Shown here piece after piece: positions 40,790 through 53,019 of a DNA stretch of 64,000 nt. Position 1 is the first letter of the stretch. Each line of letters starts with the position of its first letter. The notes under the pieces were generated by a model. It saw nothing but the letters and a program-made list of their open reading frames with translations, ran no database searches and was not told where the DNA came from. The stretch comes from Stenopsyche tienmushanensis (lineage: Eukaryota > Arthropoda > Insecta > Trichoptera > Stenopsychidae): positions 124,001 through 188,000 of the forward strand of contig WACJ01000250.1 in the NCBI GenBank assembly GCA_008973525.1, in the 5' to 3' direction. Both the position numbers and the translations under genes were made by a program.

Positions 40790-41800
40790 TTGTGTGTATA
40801 TGAAATGATTTTTTTAGAGATTTCAATTAGTTCAGTTGCATAGCTAATACAGATGGTATATGTTATTTGATCTTTTATCAGTTATATAACTATTTTTTTT
40901 TAATTACAGTTGAATATTTGGATAGAATTAATTAATTTGGTTTTCGTCTCTACTGTCTGAGCTTTAATGAAAGCTATCAAAGAAATCAAAGAGATAAAAA
41001 GCAATAAAATGCTAATCGATGTTTGACAAAGCTAAACGGTGGCCCTTATGTACTAATGGAGGAAGCGTTGCACTTCCGCTCATCGTCACTGCCACAATAG
41101 AAGAAGGGAGCGAAATTAAATTTATTCTATTTTTTCAATAAATAAACGAAATAAATAATAACGAAAGCGCACACGCCGTCGAATAACGCATGATTCGCAA
41201 TTTTTTGCTCAGGTGGAGCGAATTTTTTTTTGCTCTTCCGGATATATCCCAAGTATATGCTGGATGTATTGTAAATGAGATGAAGGAGGAAATGGGCCTA
41301 ATATTGGTGATGGGTTGGATCATTGATGAAATTGGTTTGTATCAAATCAAATGTCGTTATTTGATTGGTGATGAGATTGGAACGCTCGCCGCCATCTGTC
41401 GACCGCGGTGCATAACGCGTGCTTGCCTTTGATTCAATAATATAGCTAATTTAGCAAAAGAGTTTTGAAACTATATTGCAAATTAATAGCCTTGGGGCGA
41501 ATTGCCTCATTCACAGGGGGCCCAATGATATGACGCATGTGTAAGTATATAGACGGGTGTAAACGTCAATACATGTTTATGTACCTATATACAATTGTAT
41601 GCCAATGAAATAATTCATTTGTAATTAGCTTTGATGATATAAACCACCGAACAACTATTACTTGAAACAAAACATTGAAAAAACTGAAAGTGTTAACGGA
41701 AATTATTAGCTAAAATATGAAGTTGTGTTTGTGTAATATATAATAAATTAGGCTTCCTACTGATGTTGCAGATACATTATGCTACGTATAGAGACACACC
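40790..41800. other. Non-coding, nothing recognised
   Basis: Open frame 41190-41432 (80 codons) has internally repetitive GATGAAATTGG and GGTGATGAGATTGG strings, and no known motif. No other structure is seen. Confidence 0.35.
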
Positions 41801-41858
41801 GGTCAGTCCAAAAGTTTGTGCGCATTTTTGACCAAAGACTACGGCTTAAGAACCGCTG
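41801..41858. mobile_element. Mariner end joined to a hAT-MITE end
   Basis: 41801-41830 (GGTCAGTCCAAAAGTTTGTG then CGCATTTTTG) matches the mariner terminal repeat at 46916-46945 at 29 of 30 bases. It runs straight into sequence whose reverse complement starts CAGCGGTTCTTAAG, the same 13 bases that begin the hAT MITE at 62489. Two decayed element ends are therefore fused. Confidence 0.5.
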
Positions 41859-44800
41859 ATCTAGACAATCTAATTTAAATATAAAGAAATACAAATGAAA
41901 CAAATGTGTCTTTTTTGAAAAATTGTTTAGAAAAAAAAAATGCATTTCTTCAAATACAAATGTACAATATTTACAATTGCTTTGATGATTACGATTACTT
42001 ATGGGAAATTAATTTGTCTTTCTGATATTTTTAATATGACTGTATATCCATTTTCTATATTATTCTGACTTATCTATAAGTCTTTACGAAAAGTATTACG
42101 ATTTTAAAATGTCACTAGTATTCTTCAGGTATTAGGATTGATTAAACAGTGTATTTCGAGTTAAATTTCTTATTATTAAAGTATTACCACTATTTTCAAT
42201 TGAAATGACCGCAAAATCACCCTTCGATGCCTTCATTTAAGTAGATCGCTGAAGTTGTCTTCAATATCGAGCGCATGAGGGGGTGCATTTTTGATATTGA
42301 CGGTGTGAATGTGACCCTTTTCCATGTATAGACATTGAAGAAACCCTAGTCCCTAGTAATAGTAATAATATTTTTTTAATTTCATATTAGAGACATAACT
42401 ATAACTAACAAATATACATATAACAGTCTGATGCATTAAAATTTAGCAAAAACAATGGCTTTTTTCAATAAATTAATGCGAAACCTGCTGTTGAATCATT
42501 ATTAATAAATTGGACATTCTTGGCTGCAGTGCGATTGTTTCGATTTTATTGAGAACATGAACGAAAATACATATTAGCATGAATAGGTTGTTAAGATGGA
42601 TATTCATCTTCCACTGATATCCAAAACTGAGGCAATGTTAATGTTTTATGTCTGGATATCAGATTGGCATTCGAAGACAACTCTATCAATTGTTATCTTG
42701 CTCTACTCGTAAGAGTACATTAAATGACGTCCTCTATGAAGGGATTATTAATACAAAGATTTTCTTTAAGAGGATCCTAATTTTTGGGGTAATAATGATA
42801 AAATTTTAGTACCAATGCGACAAATTTTCTGTCGACGTCAGCAGCAACTAAAAATTCTTGCAAAAGTGGAAACATTTCTAAATCCTCCTCTTGTTCGCAA
42901 TAGTTCCAAATAACCAACTTTTTTTGAATACATCGATTTTATTTCTCTGCTTGAAAATATTTGTACAAAACCCCTGGAGAGAAAGGTTACTGTCATGAAG
43001 TAGACTAAATATGTCCGCCATATATGCGAGTTTACTCATCCATTCCTCGTCCAAAAAACGTTCAAGTTGGACTGTTTTGAAGTGAATTATTTAGCCGAGT
43101 ATCATCACTCTTTTGCAAAATATATCCTTTAAGAAGGAAACTAACTGACTAAATTTCTTAAAATTTGGTATATCGACGAAAAGTCCCTTTGCGAACCACT
43201 GGTTGGGGAATGCTTTAGTAAACTACATGTGACTGAACTATGATTTATGATAAAGGCTACGTATTAAATAATCAATAATAAAGACGTTGATGAGAATTTA
43301 GATATAATTTTAGTAAAGGGGTGAAATATATTAAAAATTAAATGGTTGTTGCTTGTGGTTTTAAGATTTAACAGACAGACATAAATCAAATTATTATATT
43401 TTTTCATAATTTAAATTCAAGCAAAAAATTAAGGGAGTTGATACAATTTTAGACGTTTTTAGAAAAACAGTGGTGTATAAATATTGCACTATATGATGAT
43501 CATATCTATATTCTAATTAAGATATATATTTTAAGACAGTAGGCAATCTACATTATATTTTCAGGAGTAGAAGGGTTTTATATGGTGGTTTCTAATTGCA
43601 TTCCGTACATGATTGAATTAAGTGATCTACGAATGATAATTGATAAAGCTATTACAAGTTATGAAAATATAAATATTAGGACGACTGAATAAGTCGGACA
43701 ATATCTTCTATGGATGATGGCTCAATTAGATTTATTGATTCATGGAATATTCCTAATTCCAGAATAATATCAGTGTTATTAAATATATAATTATAATTGA
43801 ATAAAATCGGATCATATGGTGTACGACAATACATTTTTATTTTGGCATATTTCCCCTATTTTTATCTAATGTCAGGTGTATGTAAATCAATCGTTGGCAT
43901 TTTTTTACATTTAACTATGCCAGTATATTACGTAGGGGGTGATATATCAACAATGTATTTGATAGGGGGAGCTCAATGCACTAGGGAACAAGATTATCTC
44001 CCAACGGCCAATTAATTGTAAAGCAATCGGTTCTTTATCATATAACACTTTATTAAATTGTTCGTTCGTTCGTGATATCACAACCTAATGGCGTCAACAG
44101 TAGGAGAAAATGAATTAATAAAAAAAGCAATAAAATTGTACTATATTTTATTCACATTTATTAACATCAGTACGAATTTATTTGATAAATAATACATGAT
44201 ACATATATTCATAATGTTGATTTATAAATTAGTAATTATATACAATTGCTTAGCCTAGAAATTCTGATATGTTTGTATATATACAATATAGGAAAAATAA
44301 TGAGAATCTGGATATAATATCTATGGAAATCCTCGTAAATAATATCATTTGGTGATAGTTACAAACATTTCAACTACAAACACTAAAATCAAATCGGCAT
44401 ATCAATAGACATAGAATGGATCTAAAAATTATAAACAGTGGTATCGATAAGGAATGATACGAGTGTTAAACTAAATTTATCTCGCAAAATATATTAATTC
44501 ATAATTATATTAAATTGGCATCATTATTATATAAATCTCTAGAACATCCCCTTACAATAGATCGACAGATTTGCGATTTCATTAGAATATATTTACAATT
44601 TACATTTACATACGAGGATGAGACAAAACTGATTTAATTCAATCTCAGACAAGAACTTTCCAAATGGTGGTTTAATTTTAAATTTGAAAATGTATTAACG
44701 AAAATTCAACTACAACGGTTGTATAAATTGACCATATTTCTGAATTTTGAATCACATCATGTATGTATTTACAATATTGAGAACATTTGGGAATATGAAA

Positions 44801-45250
44801 CTAAAATACATATTAACTCGTACAAGAATGCAAGATTTACAGAATGATCACAATTTTTATGATTAAAAAAACGTTATAAAATCAACTTACTTTTAAGTGT
44901 GTCTCTGAATATAATGCATTATTATCATATCAAATAGCTGCCAATGAATTAATACATAAAAATGGAAAATATACATTTCATATGAATATAAAATATTAAG
45001 GTCGTATTAAATTCAGACTGATTCATTCAAATCTATAATAAAGCATTTCATTCTGAGACAATGATAATTTGATAAGTTTTAGCTAAGATGTTTGTATTTG
45101 TTCCATTCTAATTTTATCATTATGGGACAACGGGGTCGATATAATGACAATATTCTCAACTCTATCTAACAACAGTGGGTGGTAAAGTAAATGTTTGTTC
45201 ACAAACGCTAAGGGTATTCATAGGACACGTCAATCGAGTAGTTGAGAAAT
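41859..45250. other. AT-rich non-coding, including a SINE-body fragment
   Basis: At about 43560-43620 the string TATGGTGGTTTCTAATTGCA resembles the SINE body near 60285-60310. No gene is recognised elsewhere in the block. Confidence 0.4.
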
Positions 45251-45251
45251 A

Positions 45252-45290
45252 TTTATTATCATTATTATCTTTTGTTGTGCATATTTTATT
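45252..45290 (-). terminator. Candidate Rx poly(A) signals
   Basis: Two TTTATT strings on the + strand (45285-45290 and 45252-45257) are AATAAA on the minus strand, 432 and 465 bases after the Rx stop codon. They are the first such hexamers downstream that I see. Confidence 0.45.
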
Positions 45291-45721
45291 CTAATCAATA
45301 ATTCTCTGCTGTATCTTAATCTAAAGTAATGCTAGCAGTTTTTCTAAGGTATTGACCAATCTATTAATATTGACAGTATTTGAGTGAAAAAAATGGGTGG
45401 ATTTGTACCCCGATTTGGAATAGGTAAGTTAAAGGCTTCCAAATGTTTAAAATGATGTGAATTTAAGTCCTCATTGAAACACTCTGCATTGGATACTCAG
45501 ATGATAAATTAATGTGCTTACTTTAATTTCAAACAAATTTTATGATATTTTCAATCAAATAATGTTCTTTTACAAAATTAATTATTGCAATATCTATACG
45601 GAATAGTGTTTTCGTGTTGAAACATCTTGCAGCTTGTCAATTATGTTGATTCGATTTTTGGTGCAAATATCACACGTACTTAATAAATGAAGGAAATTGT
45701 TGGAGTGATTCTTCAAACTAT

Positions 45722-46087
45722 TTAAACCATTTGCAGTCCTTTACTGATACTATCGACATGTTCTTTGGCTTTCATTCTAAGTGCTGCTATTGACGTTGTG
45801 CGTGGGTCGGGCGCTGGTGGTGCTGGGGGTGTCTGTGGTCTTTCAACGAGTGCCGGTGCGAGATAACTAGGATACGCTGCGTGAGGATGAGCAAGGAATC
45901 CTGGCAATGCTGATAGTAGAGGTCCCGAAAGCCATGGTTCAGATGGTAGTCCCAATCCAGGGCCCAATCCGGGACCAGGACCCATCCGCGATAATGAACT
46001 AACAGCGTGATACTCTGATAGTCCTAGTCTGGCAGCTTCCATTTTTTCTTGTCTGCGCCATTTCGCTCGCCTATTCTGGAACCATAC
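45722..46087 (-). CDS. Rx: Retinal homeobox protein Rx, terminal coding exon
   Basis: The exon encodes the last 121 residues. It opens with VWFQNRRAKWRRQEK, positions 47 onward of a Paired-like homeodomain with Gln at position 50. Next come MEAARLGLSEYH, a Gly/Pro/Leu repeat, PWLSGPLLSALPGFLAHP (a motif shared with Rx/RAX), a Pro-rich stretch, and the OAR box TTSIAALRMKAKEHVDSI (about residues 98-115). The protein ends KGLQMV. The exon starts at a splice acceptor (TTTTCGTTTTGCAG), so the homeodomain is split between residues 46 and 47 in phase 0, a usual site in this class. Rx proteins are nuclear transcription factors of eye and anterior brain development. The spacer between homeodomain and OAR box (about 80 residues) is far shorter than in Drosophila Rx. 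Earlier exons were not found in the window. Confidence 0.92.
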   Translation of the reverse strand, partial: VWFQNRRAKWRRQEKMEAARLGLSEYHAVSSLSRMGPGPGLGPGLGLPSEPWLSGPLLSALPGFLAHPHAAYPSYLAPALVERPQTPPAPPAPDPRTTSIAALRMKAKEHVDSISKGLQMV

Positions 46088-46915
46088 CTGCAAAACGAAA
46101 AAAATACGGTTGTAATAAAAACTAATAAAAGACGATTGTTAACATTTAAGAAGACGAATGTTGCCCGATGACATATAGATATAAAATATTAATAAAACGC
46201 TAGCAGTAAACTCTCACGTCACATTGATTTACAATACACAATAAAGGAGATTTATGAGAGTTGTGAACCGTGATCCCCTGGCATGACAGGCACCCCACGC
46301 CCCCACAGAACGGTATGAAACGTTACTGCGACCTTATTTATCATTTGGTGGCCAATTTACGGTTCTCGTAATTCATGGGTGGCTGACGAGCACGAGGAAC
46401 CCTGCTGAAAACATGAATCCTACAAACAAACCAATTCGACACTTCCCCCACAAGGTAGCCTTCATGCTTTTGAAAATATTTTAAAATTCAGCATTTGACA
46501 TCATCACGATCACATTTCAATACGCCATCATAAATTACTTCCTCTAAAATCAGATGTCGACAAAATGGTACAATTTAGTAAAAATAGAGTATGGATCCCC
46601 ATAAAGCAGGAGCAAAGCTGTCGTAGCGTTCACTCAGACGTGTAAGTATGGACGTGTCATTTGGTGCCTGGTTTGCTCGAAGCAATGCACGCCATCTCCA
46701 CATAATACAACACGATTCTCGAAACACTTGTGGAATAAAAAAGGAGCACACATCGGAGTAATAGAGCTCGAAGAAAATTATGATCGATTTTTTCATACAT
46801 ACAAATTATTGTTCGGCGATTAAACCAATGAAGTTTTATTATAACAACGATTTTTAAAGCATAATATACGGATGACCTACTTTAGCGTCATAATATTTAT
46901 TTCATCTATGTATCA

Positions 46916-47451
46916 GGTCAGTCCAAAAGTTCGTGCGCATTTTTGGGATTTTCTAAATAGTGTAAATAAAACACAATTTAACATTTTAATCAATGATATA
47001 TTTTCCTCCGCCATCTACAATTTCTCGCCATCTTACAGGTAGCTTTTTATTACCATTGCTGTAGAAAAACACTGGTTTTGATTTTTTTTGATTTTGTATA
47101 TCCTGTTTAGAATTTAACTTTTTCCCTAGTAAAAAAAATTGCAAAAGAAACAACAGTTTCTTGATAATCAACAACCGCGGGTGTTTTTTAATCAATTCTT
47201 AATTAAAACACCAAAGATGTTCACTGTTAACATCTGCATAAGTAATTTGATTTGGTTTTAACAGTTCATAATAAATCCCACCAAACACTTAAAAGCTTCT
47301 TTTTAGGATGTAAAGACACTTTTGCCGTTGGAATTAGCTGCTCATTTTTTATGTCCACTGTAGGGTTTTTCGGTTTTGAAAAGCCGGTTTTAGGTGAAAA
47401 TTGTGATATTCGAAAACCGGTTTTTTGATCCTGAATATATACATTTTTCAT
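46916..47451 (-). pseudogene. Mariner transposase relic with one terminal repeat
   Basis: The left end 46916-46945 (GGTCAGTCCAAAAGTTCGTG then CGCATTTTTG) is a mariner-type terminal repeat, here at the 3' end. Minus-strand frames above it encode FYSNGNKKLPVRWREIVDGG, then IYYELLKPNQITYADVNSEH, then PTAKVSLHPKKKLLSVWWD. These follow the order LHPKKVLL..WWD, YYELLP..QT, RWQ..D of the mariner catalytic and C-terminal regions. A frameshift separates WWD from IYYELL, an in-frame stop follows HLWCFN, and the block around the second catalytic Asp (HQDNARPH) is lost. No right end is visible. Confidence 0.7.
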
Positions 47452-47459
47452 TTTCTAAG

Positions 47460-50400
47460 AATTTTGGATGAAAAAATTGAATCGCTCTCATAACAGCACG
47501 TAATCTTGCACTCAGACTAACGATACGTTTATCTAGGTAAGAAAAGGTTCTTCTTGGAAGAGATTTTATCTAATTTAAAACCCTTTTCGCAATTATTTTT
47601 TATCTTTACAATAGATAGGCTAGAGTAAAATGCAAACCTTCTACAAAATTCTCGCCTTTAGGCAACAGAATGCGCGGACTGCTTATCAATTTTCACGATG
47701 AAGTCATTAACTATTACCATATAATCGAAAAAAAGTGGAATTTCCTAATATCAAATTGGTTCGACATTGTGAAATTAAAGTATCTTCAGTCTTTCACCTA
47801 CATTCAGCGGGAAGAAGCTAAAAGATACACCAACTCGATTATTTAGGCATCAATGAATTCTGCAAAATCAGAAGATTGGAAACGTTTTAAAATGTTTGCT
47901 TACCTTAAAAAGCTTTTACTTTATTTTTAAAAATCCAAAAAATATATCGGAAAAAAAATGGTATGTTTGCACTTGCTTCAAAAAATGAAATTCTTAAAAT
48001 GGGTGAAAGCATTTTAACAAGGATGTATCTTAATTTCGCGGCAGAAATAAATGTTGAAGAGGAGTGTGTAGAAATAGTTGAGGAAGATATAATCTTTAAT
48101 GGATTTAAGTTCATTAATAAATTGCTTCAGAAACCAGTGAAAAATGTATTTAAAAAATAGGCTAATAAATTTTATATAGTTTATGGAATTTTAAGTTTTT
48201 GTGATAGATTTTTAATAGTTCGGCAAAGATCTGATGATGCTGATTGATACTTAATACTAAGTACAAAAATGATACTTAAAAGCTGATTTCATCATTTTCT
48301 AATGCTTATTTGAAACTGCTATTGAAAATATTTGCTAATACCACCGTCGTTGTACTAATTAGTTAAATACATCATGATGGTTGTCTTGCCAGAACTTGTG
48401 TGCCTTTTTAGTATGTATTTAAAAATAAATTGTATTAAATTTTTTAAGTGGCCTTAATATTTGAATAATTAATGCACCAGGCTATGTTTTCGTAATCATT
48501 GTTTGAATAATGTAATATGGAGTGAACAACGCAATAAAGCCATGGCAATAGACGAAACTCCCAGGGCTGTGTCAGATTCGTGCGCGGTTAATTGAATTAA
48601 TTATTATCGTGGCAAGTTGAATGCTTAACGAAGAAGTGTGTCGGCAAATTAACAGGCCACATTATACGCAACCTGGCAACATACATTCGCTCTATTAATT
48701 CAATTTCCAACTTTGAAATGTTTGCTAAAAAAGGTAGTTTTGTGATCGATTATCAGTCGATTTGTATATGCTGAAACTATTGCGCTTTTGATGCTCGCAT
48801 GGAATATATGATGGACTTCGCGTCACACGGGCATGTCGCATGTAATCGATTTAGTCATGGTATTTTTGTTGTTGTTTTAAATGATTTGATATTGAGCGAA
48901 AATTGTCATAATTGGGCTTAATTTATGCGTTTTGTTTAAGAATCAAATGGGGCTACCTTAAACGCAAATGGGCGGCCATCACATGCTCACACAGCTCAAT
49001 TTTTCAGTAGGGCACACAAACAATATAAATACTTACATTTTAAATAGAAAAAATGTGTTTCCTATTATATTGTCGGTAGCCAGGGACAAATATTTATTTA
49101 TTAGCACGTTAATCAAGATCTTGTAGTATTAAGCCTAAGCCTCCCGAGTCGAACCGAATTCGTGACTGTTCACACGAAATTAACTTTTTTATTACTATAA
49201 TGGGTGACAAAATGGCCCGGTGGTCTAGGGGGAAGCATGCTCGGTTCACTGGGCGATAAGCCATTGTTATGATAAATTTAGTGTTTACACAAATGTCACC
49301 AAAAGTTATACGAAACACTTGAGCGGCCATTTACTTCTTCACATCACGCCATCCTCGGTCGGTAAAAAAGGCTGTATCGGTACGTAATCTGAATCGAATT
49401 ATCTTATACGGTCACGCCTCGCCGGCTAATCCTGATACAAAGGATGGTTTAATTTGTACATTGGGATCGGTTAATTCGTGTCAATCAGGATAAGAAACGT
49501 GTCCGAAGATAAAAGGGTTCATTTCCGATGAAGAAATCATTATGAGCTCGGGCGTAACAGGAATCGTTTGTATTCCCATTCGAAGTATATTGTTTATTTA
49601 ACAAACGCTCGCATAATGTATACATTTAAATACACATAATGATTCAATACAGTTTGATAATATCAGCTGCAAAAGTTGGATGCATAATATCTCTAATAAT
49701 TAGTGATAGATTTGTAGAGGCGTGTGGCAATAATGCGATATCCAGCCATTATTTTAGCCAACTGAGCTTCTTTTTAATTATTTTTTTTTGATACAAGTAA
49801 GTTTCCTTCTCAAGATTGGTACTAGAAAAGACAGAGAACAAGAAATTATGACAATTTTTAAATTTATGGAGACCTAAAACAAGCAAAGGATTATGCTACC
49901 ATAAAAACGTAATCTTCCATTGCCATTCATATCAATTTAAAGTCATTGAATTTGAAAAATGACTCTCCAAAAAAGAGTCATCCCATTTTTTAATTTACAA
50001 AAAATATCGAGTATACTAGGAGGTGAATGTATGATACAGGCCCTTTCCTTTCTCGTAAATGTATATTGAAGAGATAATAGTAGTCATGCAGTGTAGCTGC
50101 AATGTGATAATGATGGTATCAAATTTACATTTCATACAAAATCACTTTTTTATAGGATACAAATTACTTCTTTATTTAATTTAAGATGAAAGCTCTCTCA
50201 AATTGTTGACAATTGACAATTAAGCTTAGTTCGAAATTTTCCCAATGCTTGACGAAGATCTGACTCCATTAATGACATTCGGAGATCATCATTTAATTTA
50301 TAAAGGTTTCTTATTCTAGGAACCGTGTCTCTAACAACAATCCTCTAACTTCTGATTATTTTATAGACGCTACAAAATGTCAATACACGATTTATCACAG

Positions 50401-52005
50401 ATAATATTGATTTTTCAATAAAATGTATATCAAATAGGCTGTCAATACGATTAAAATTGTATTATTTTTAGATTGTAGTTTTATTCAGCTGTATGCAGAA
50501 TTTTACTTCGCCTCCCTTATAAAAATTCCTATTACGGGTCTAATTATACTATTAAACTACACAATAACCGTATATTTACTTATCGAATTAGTACGAAGCT
50601 AGTAAATTTCAATTTATTCCCTAATGGCTAGATATTAAGATTAGGCCTGGGCGATAAGATTTCCTCATCCGAATATAAATATATAAGGAAGTCGCGTTAA
50701 AAAATATCTGAGCATATTATAGCTACATTTTCCGAGCATAAGAGCGCATTAAGCCACAAAGATTAGGGGAAAATTATACGAAAGCAATAAAAAATAATTA
50801 TAAGGCTATCATGGCTAATGTATGTGAGTATTAAGATTTTTATTTGAATAATAATTCGTCAGATAAGGGCGGCAAAAAACGAATTATCCATACGACAAAC
50901 GCATTATTTGCGTACGAAATCCAACGCAAACCCGCTGATATTTCAATTATATTCTCGACATTTTATCTGAGCTTATAATTAATTGTTGAGTATATTTCTG
51001 GTTCAGTTGTGTCAATCAGTTTTTTAGATTCAAATTTGTTCGGAGTGAGCATAGTAATCGAATTAAGTATATTGTTTATGCTTTCCACCCTCGTTCTTAT
51101 GGGGATTGTCGTGTGACGTCAAATCGTTCTCAGACACGTTAGCCGCGCTATGGCGTGCTCCGATCGTTGAGCTTTTCACCCTCGTGGTGTATTTTACTCA
51201 GTTGATTTGCCATAAAATAATAATAGTATAAAAAATATTGAAAACCATATCTAAATATTCTACTCAGTATAAAACACCAATCATCTTTTTAACGCGTCGG
51301 GAAGATTTTATTTGCTCTCAGGCGCTGTAATAAACATGCAACAGTTCTTTATCGATAGATTGCATATAATTCGAATGAAATTTTCAGCTTGATGTGAGTT
51401 GAGGGTAATTTTTCGAACATAAGGGTTGAAATTTGAGAATTTATAATGCATATAAAAAGCATAATGTGATAATTTAGCTTGCATGGGTGATGCTAGACGT
51501 TGATATGATGCAACGAAATGAAACGCTATGGCTCAAATACTCGGAAAAGGCGATTTCCTAATTAAATCAAAAGTGAATATGGAATAAAGGGAATAAAAAT
51601 ACATAAGTTTAATTTTAATATTTGATCTTCAAAATATAGATTCAAATGTTTTTAAAATGTGTGATTGAAAATAGATTCGCTAATACTAAATTTCGAAAAA
51701 TTTATTCAAATATTTTTTATAGAAATTAACAAAGTTAATGCTGAAAAAATACGTGATGTTAAAATAAATATAATTTTATGCTTTAAGTTTATATATTTTT
51801 GGTGTTTTTAAACCAGTTTGTAAAATACCAAAAGTTTGTAAAGTGAGTTAATTTCTGGAAATTTATTATAAAAGCTTAGGTTTAAATCCAAATTACAGCG
51901 TTTCGTATCAAAAATGTTTGGAATAATAGAAGTATTAATATTTCCAATAATCTCGACCCAGATTTAGTTTGGTTTCCTTGTTTCGAAAACGTAAATACTG
52001 TATAT
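47460..52005. other. AT-rich non-coding
   Basis: No gene or clear element. Small open frames at 47905-48160 (both strands) and 49109-49330 have no motif. A less AT-rich stretch at 49100-49570 stands out mildly. Nothing else can be supported. Confidence 0.4.
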
Positions 52006-52009
52006 TAAC

Positions 52010-52698
52010 CTTTCCCTACCGGTGATGTATTTACTACACCTCGATTAATATTGGGAATATCGATATGAAATATAATAGATACGGAGTTCAGAATTTTTGT
52101 ATTCCTCCGTAATATAATTACGAACCACATCAAAGTATTATAATATATAAGTATTCAACTGCAGCGACGGAAATAAATGATTTGTCAGGAAATCGGGAAT
52201 TTTGCGAGTTTTAGTCCGTGTCTCAGCAGAAAGGAATTTTATCAGTCACATTGATGGTATTATACGAAAATAGACGTGATCATCAACTTGAACTAGCATT
52301 TAAATATCCGATGACGATACCTCAAATGAGTGTGGAAGCTGAGCGTGGATTTTCAGCAGCAGGTTGCTTGGCTACCAAAATCAAATCCAGACTAAATGAC
52401 AAAACACTCGATGTTTAATGCTACTTGTGGCATATTTTCAAAATAATATTTGATTTTTTTATTGTTTCATTTATCTATTTTTGAATTGTATTTATATATT
52501 TTCTTAAATAAATAGAAAAAATTCACCTTCAGATTTTTTATATTGAACAAATGGGCTTATTAGTAAGTTTTGATCAAATTTATTAAAGTAATTTCTTAAA
52601 CTATTGAAAACGTTGATCTCTGGATTCCGGGACTGATCCCGAGATGGTCTAATGCAATCCCCGGGATCGAAATTTTGGCTCGGGATTGGGTTCCCTAG
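52010..52698 (+). mobile_element. hAT transposon relic, C-terminal dimerisation region, copy 2
   Basis: 52218-52418 encodes MTIPQMSVEAERGFSAAGCL followed by ATKIKSRLNDKTLDV, the hAT dimerisation signature, and is collinear with copy 1 at 24207-25066 with high identity. The right end GGGATTGGGTTCCCTAG (52682-52698) is the terminal repeat. The 5' part of the element, including the catalytic region, is missing. Similarity starts near CCCTACCGGTGATGTATTTA (about 52018). Confidence 0.7.
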
Positions 52699-52727
52699 TG
52701 GCAACCCATAGCATATTAATATAAACA

Positions 52728-53012
52728 CAGTTGAACTCGGTTATAACGAGCATCTACGCATCCGAATATATTACTTGTTGTAATTAATAATGTAATTATA
52801 AATGTTTTAATTTTTTCGTTTTAACCCATTTTGTGTATAATTTTAACAAACTATATTGTTCATATTCGAAAATTAACTAAGATTAAAATTGTAAAAAAAT
52901 ACTCATCTTAACTTTTTAAAACTCAATTGACAACATTTTCTGATTTTTTTTTCTTTATGCCATTATAATTTTCAAAATAATTGAAATTGAATATGTTTGT
53001 TATAACCGTGAA
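52728..53012 (+). mobile_element. Possible pogo/Tigger-type MITE
   Basis: CAGTTGAACTCGGTTATAAC begins at 52728 and repeats the end seen at 24094. About 270 bases on, TTTGTTATAACCG (about 53000) resembles the inner part of an inverted partner. The right tip is decayed. No coding sequence lies between. Confidence 0.4.
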
Positions 53013-53019
53013 AAATAGT

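Noticed and set aside
46088..46093. Two extra codons before VWFQNRR in the Rx frame
   Set aside because: They are TTGCAG of the intron; the AG at 46089-46088 is the splice acceptor, so the exon begins at 46087.
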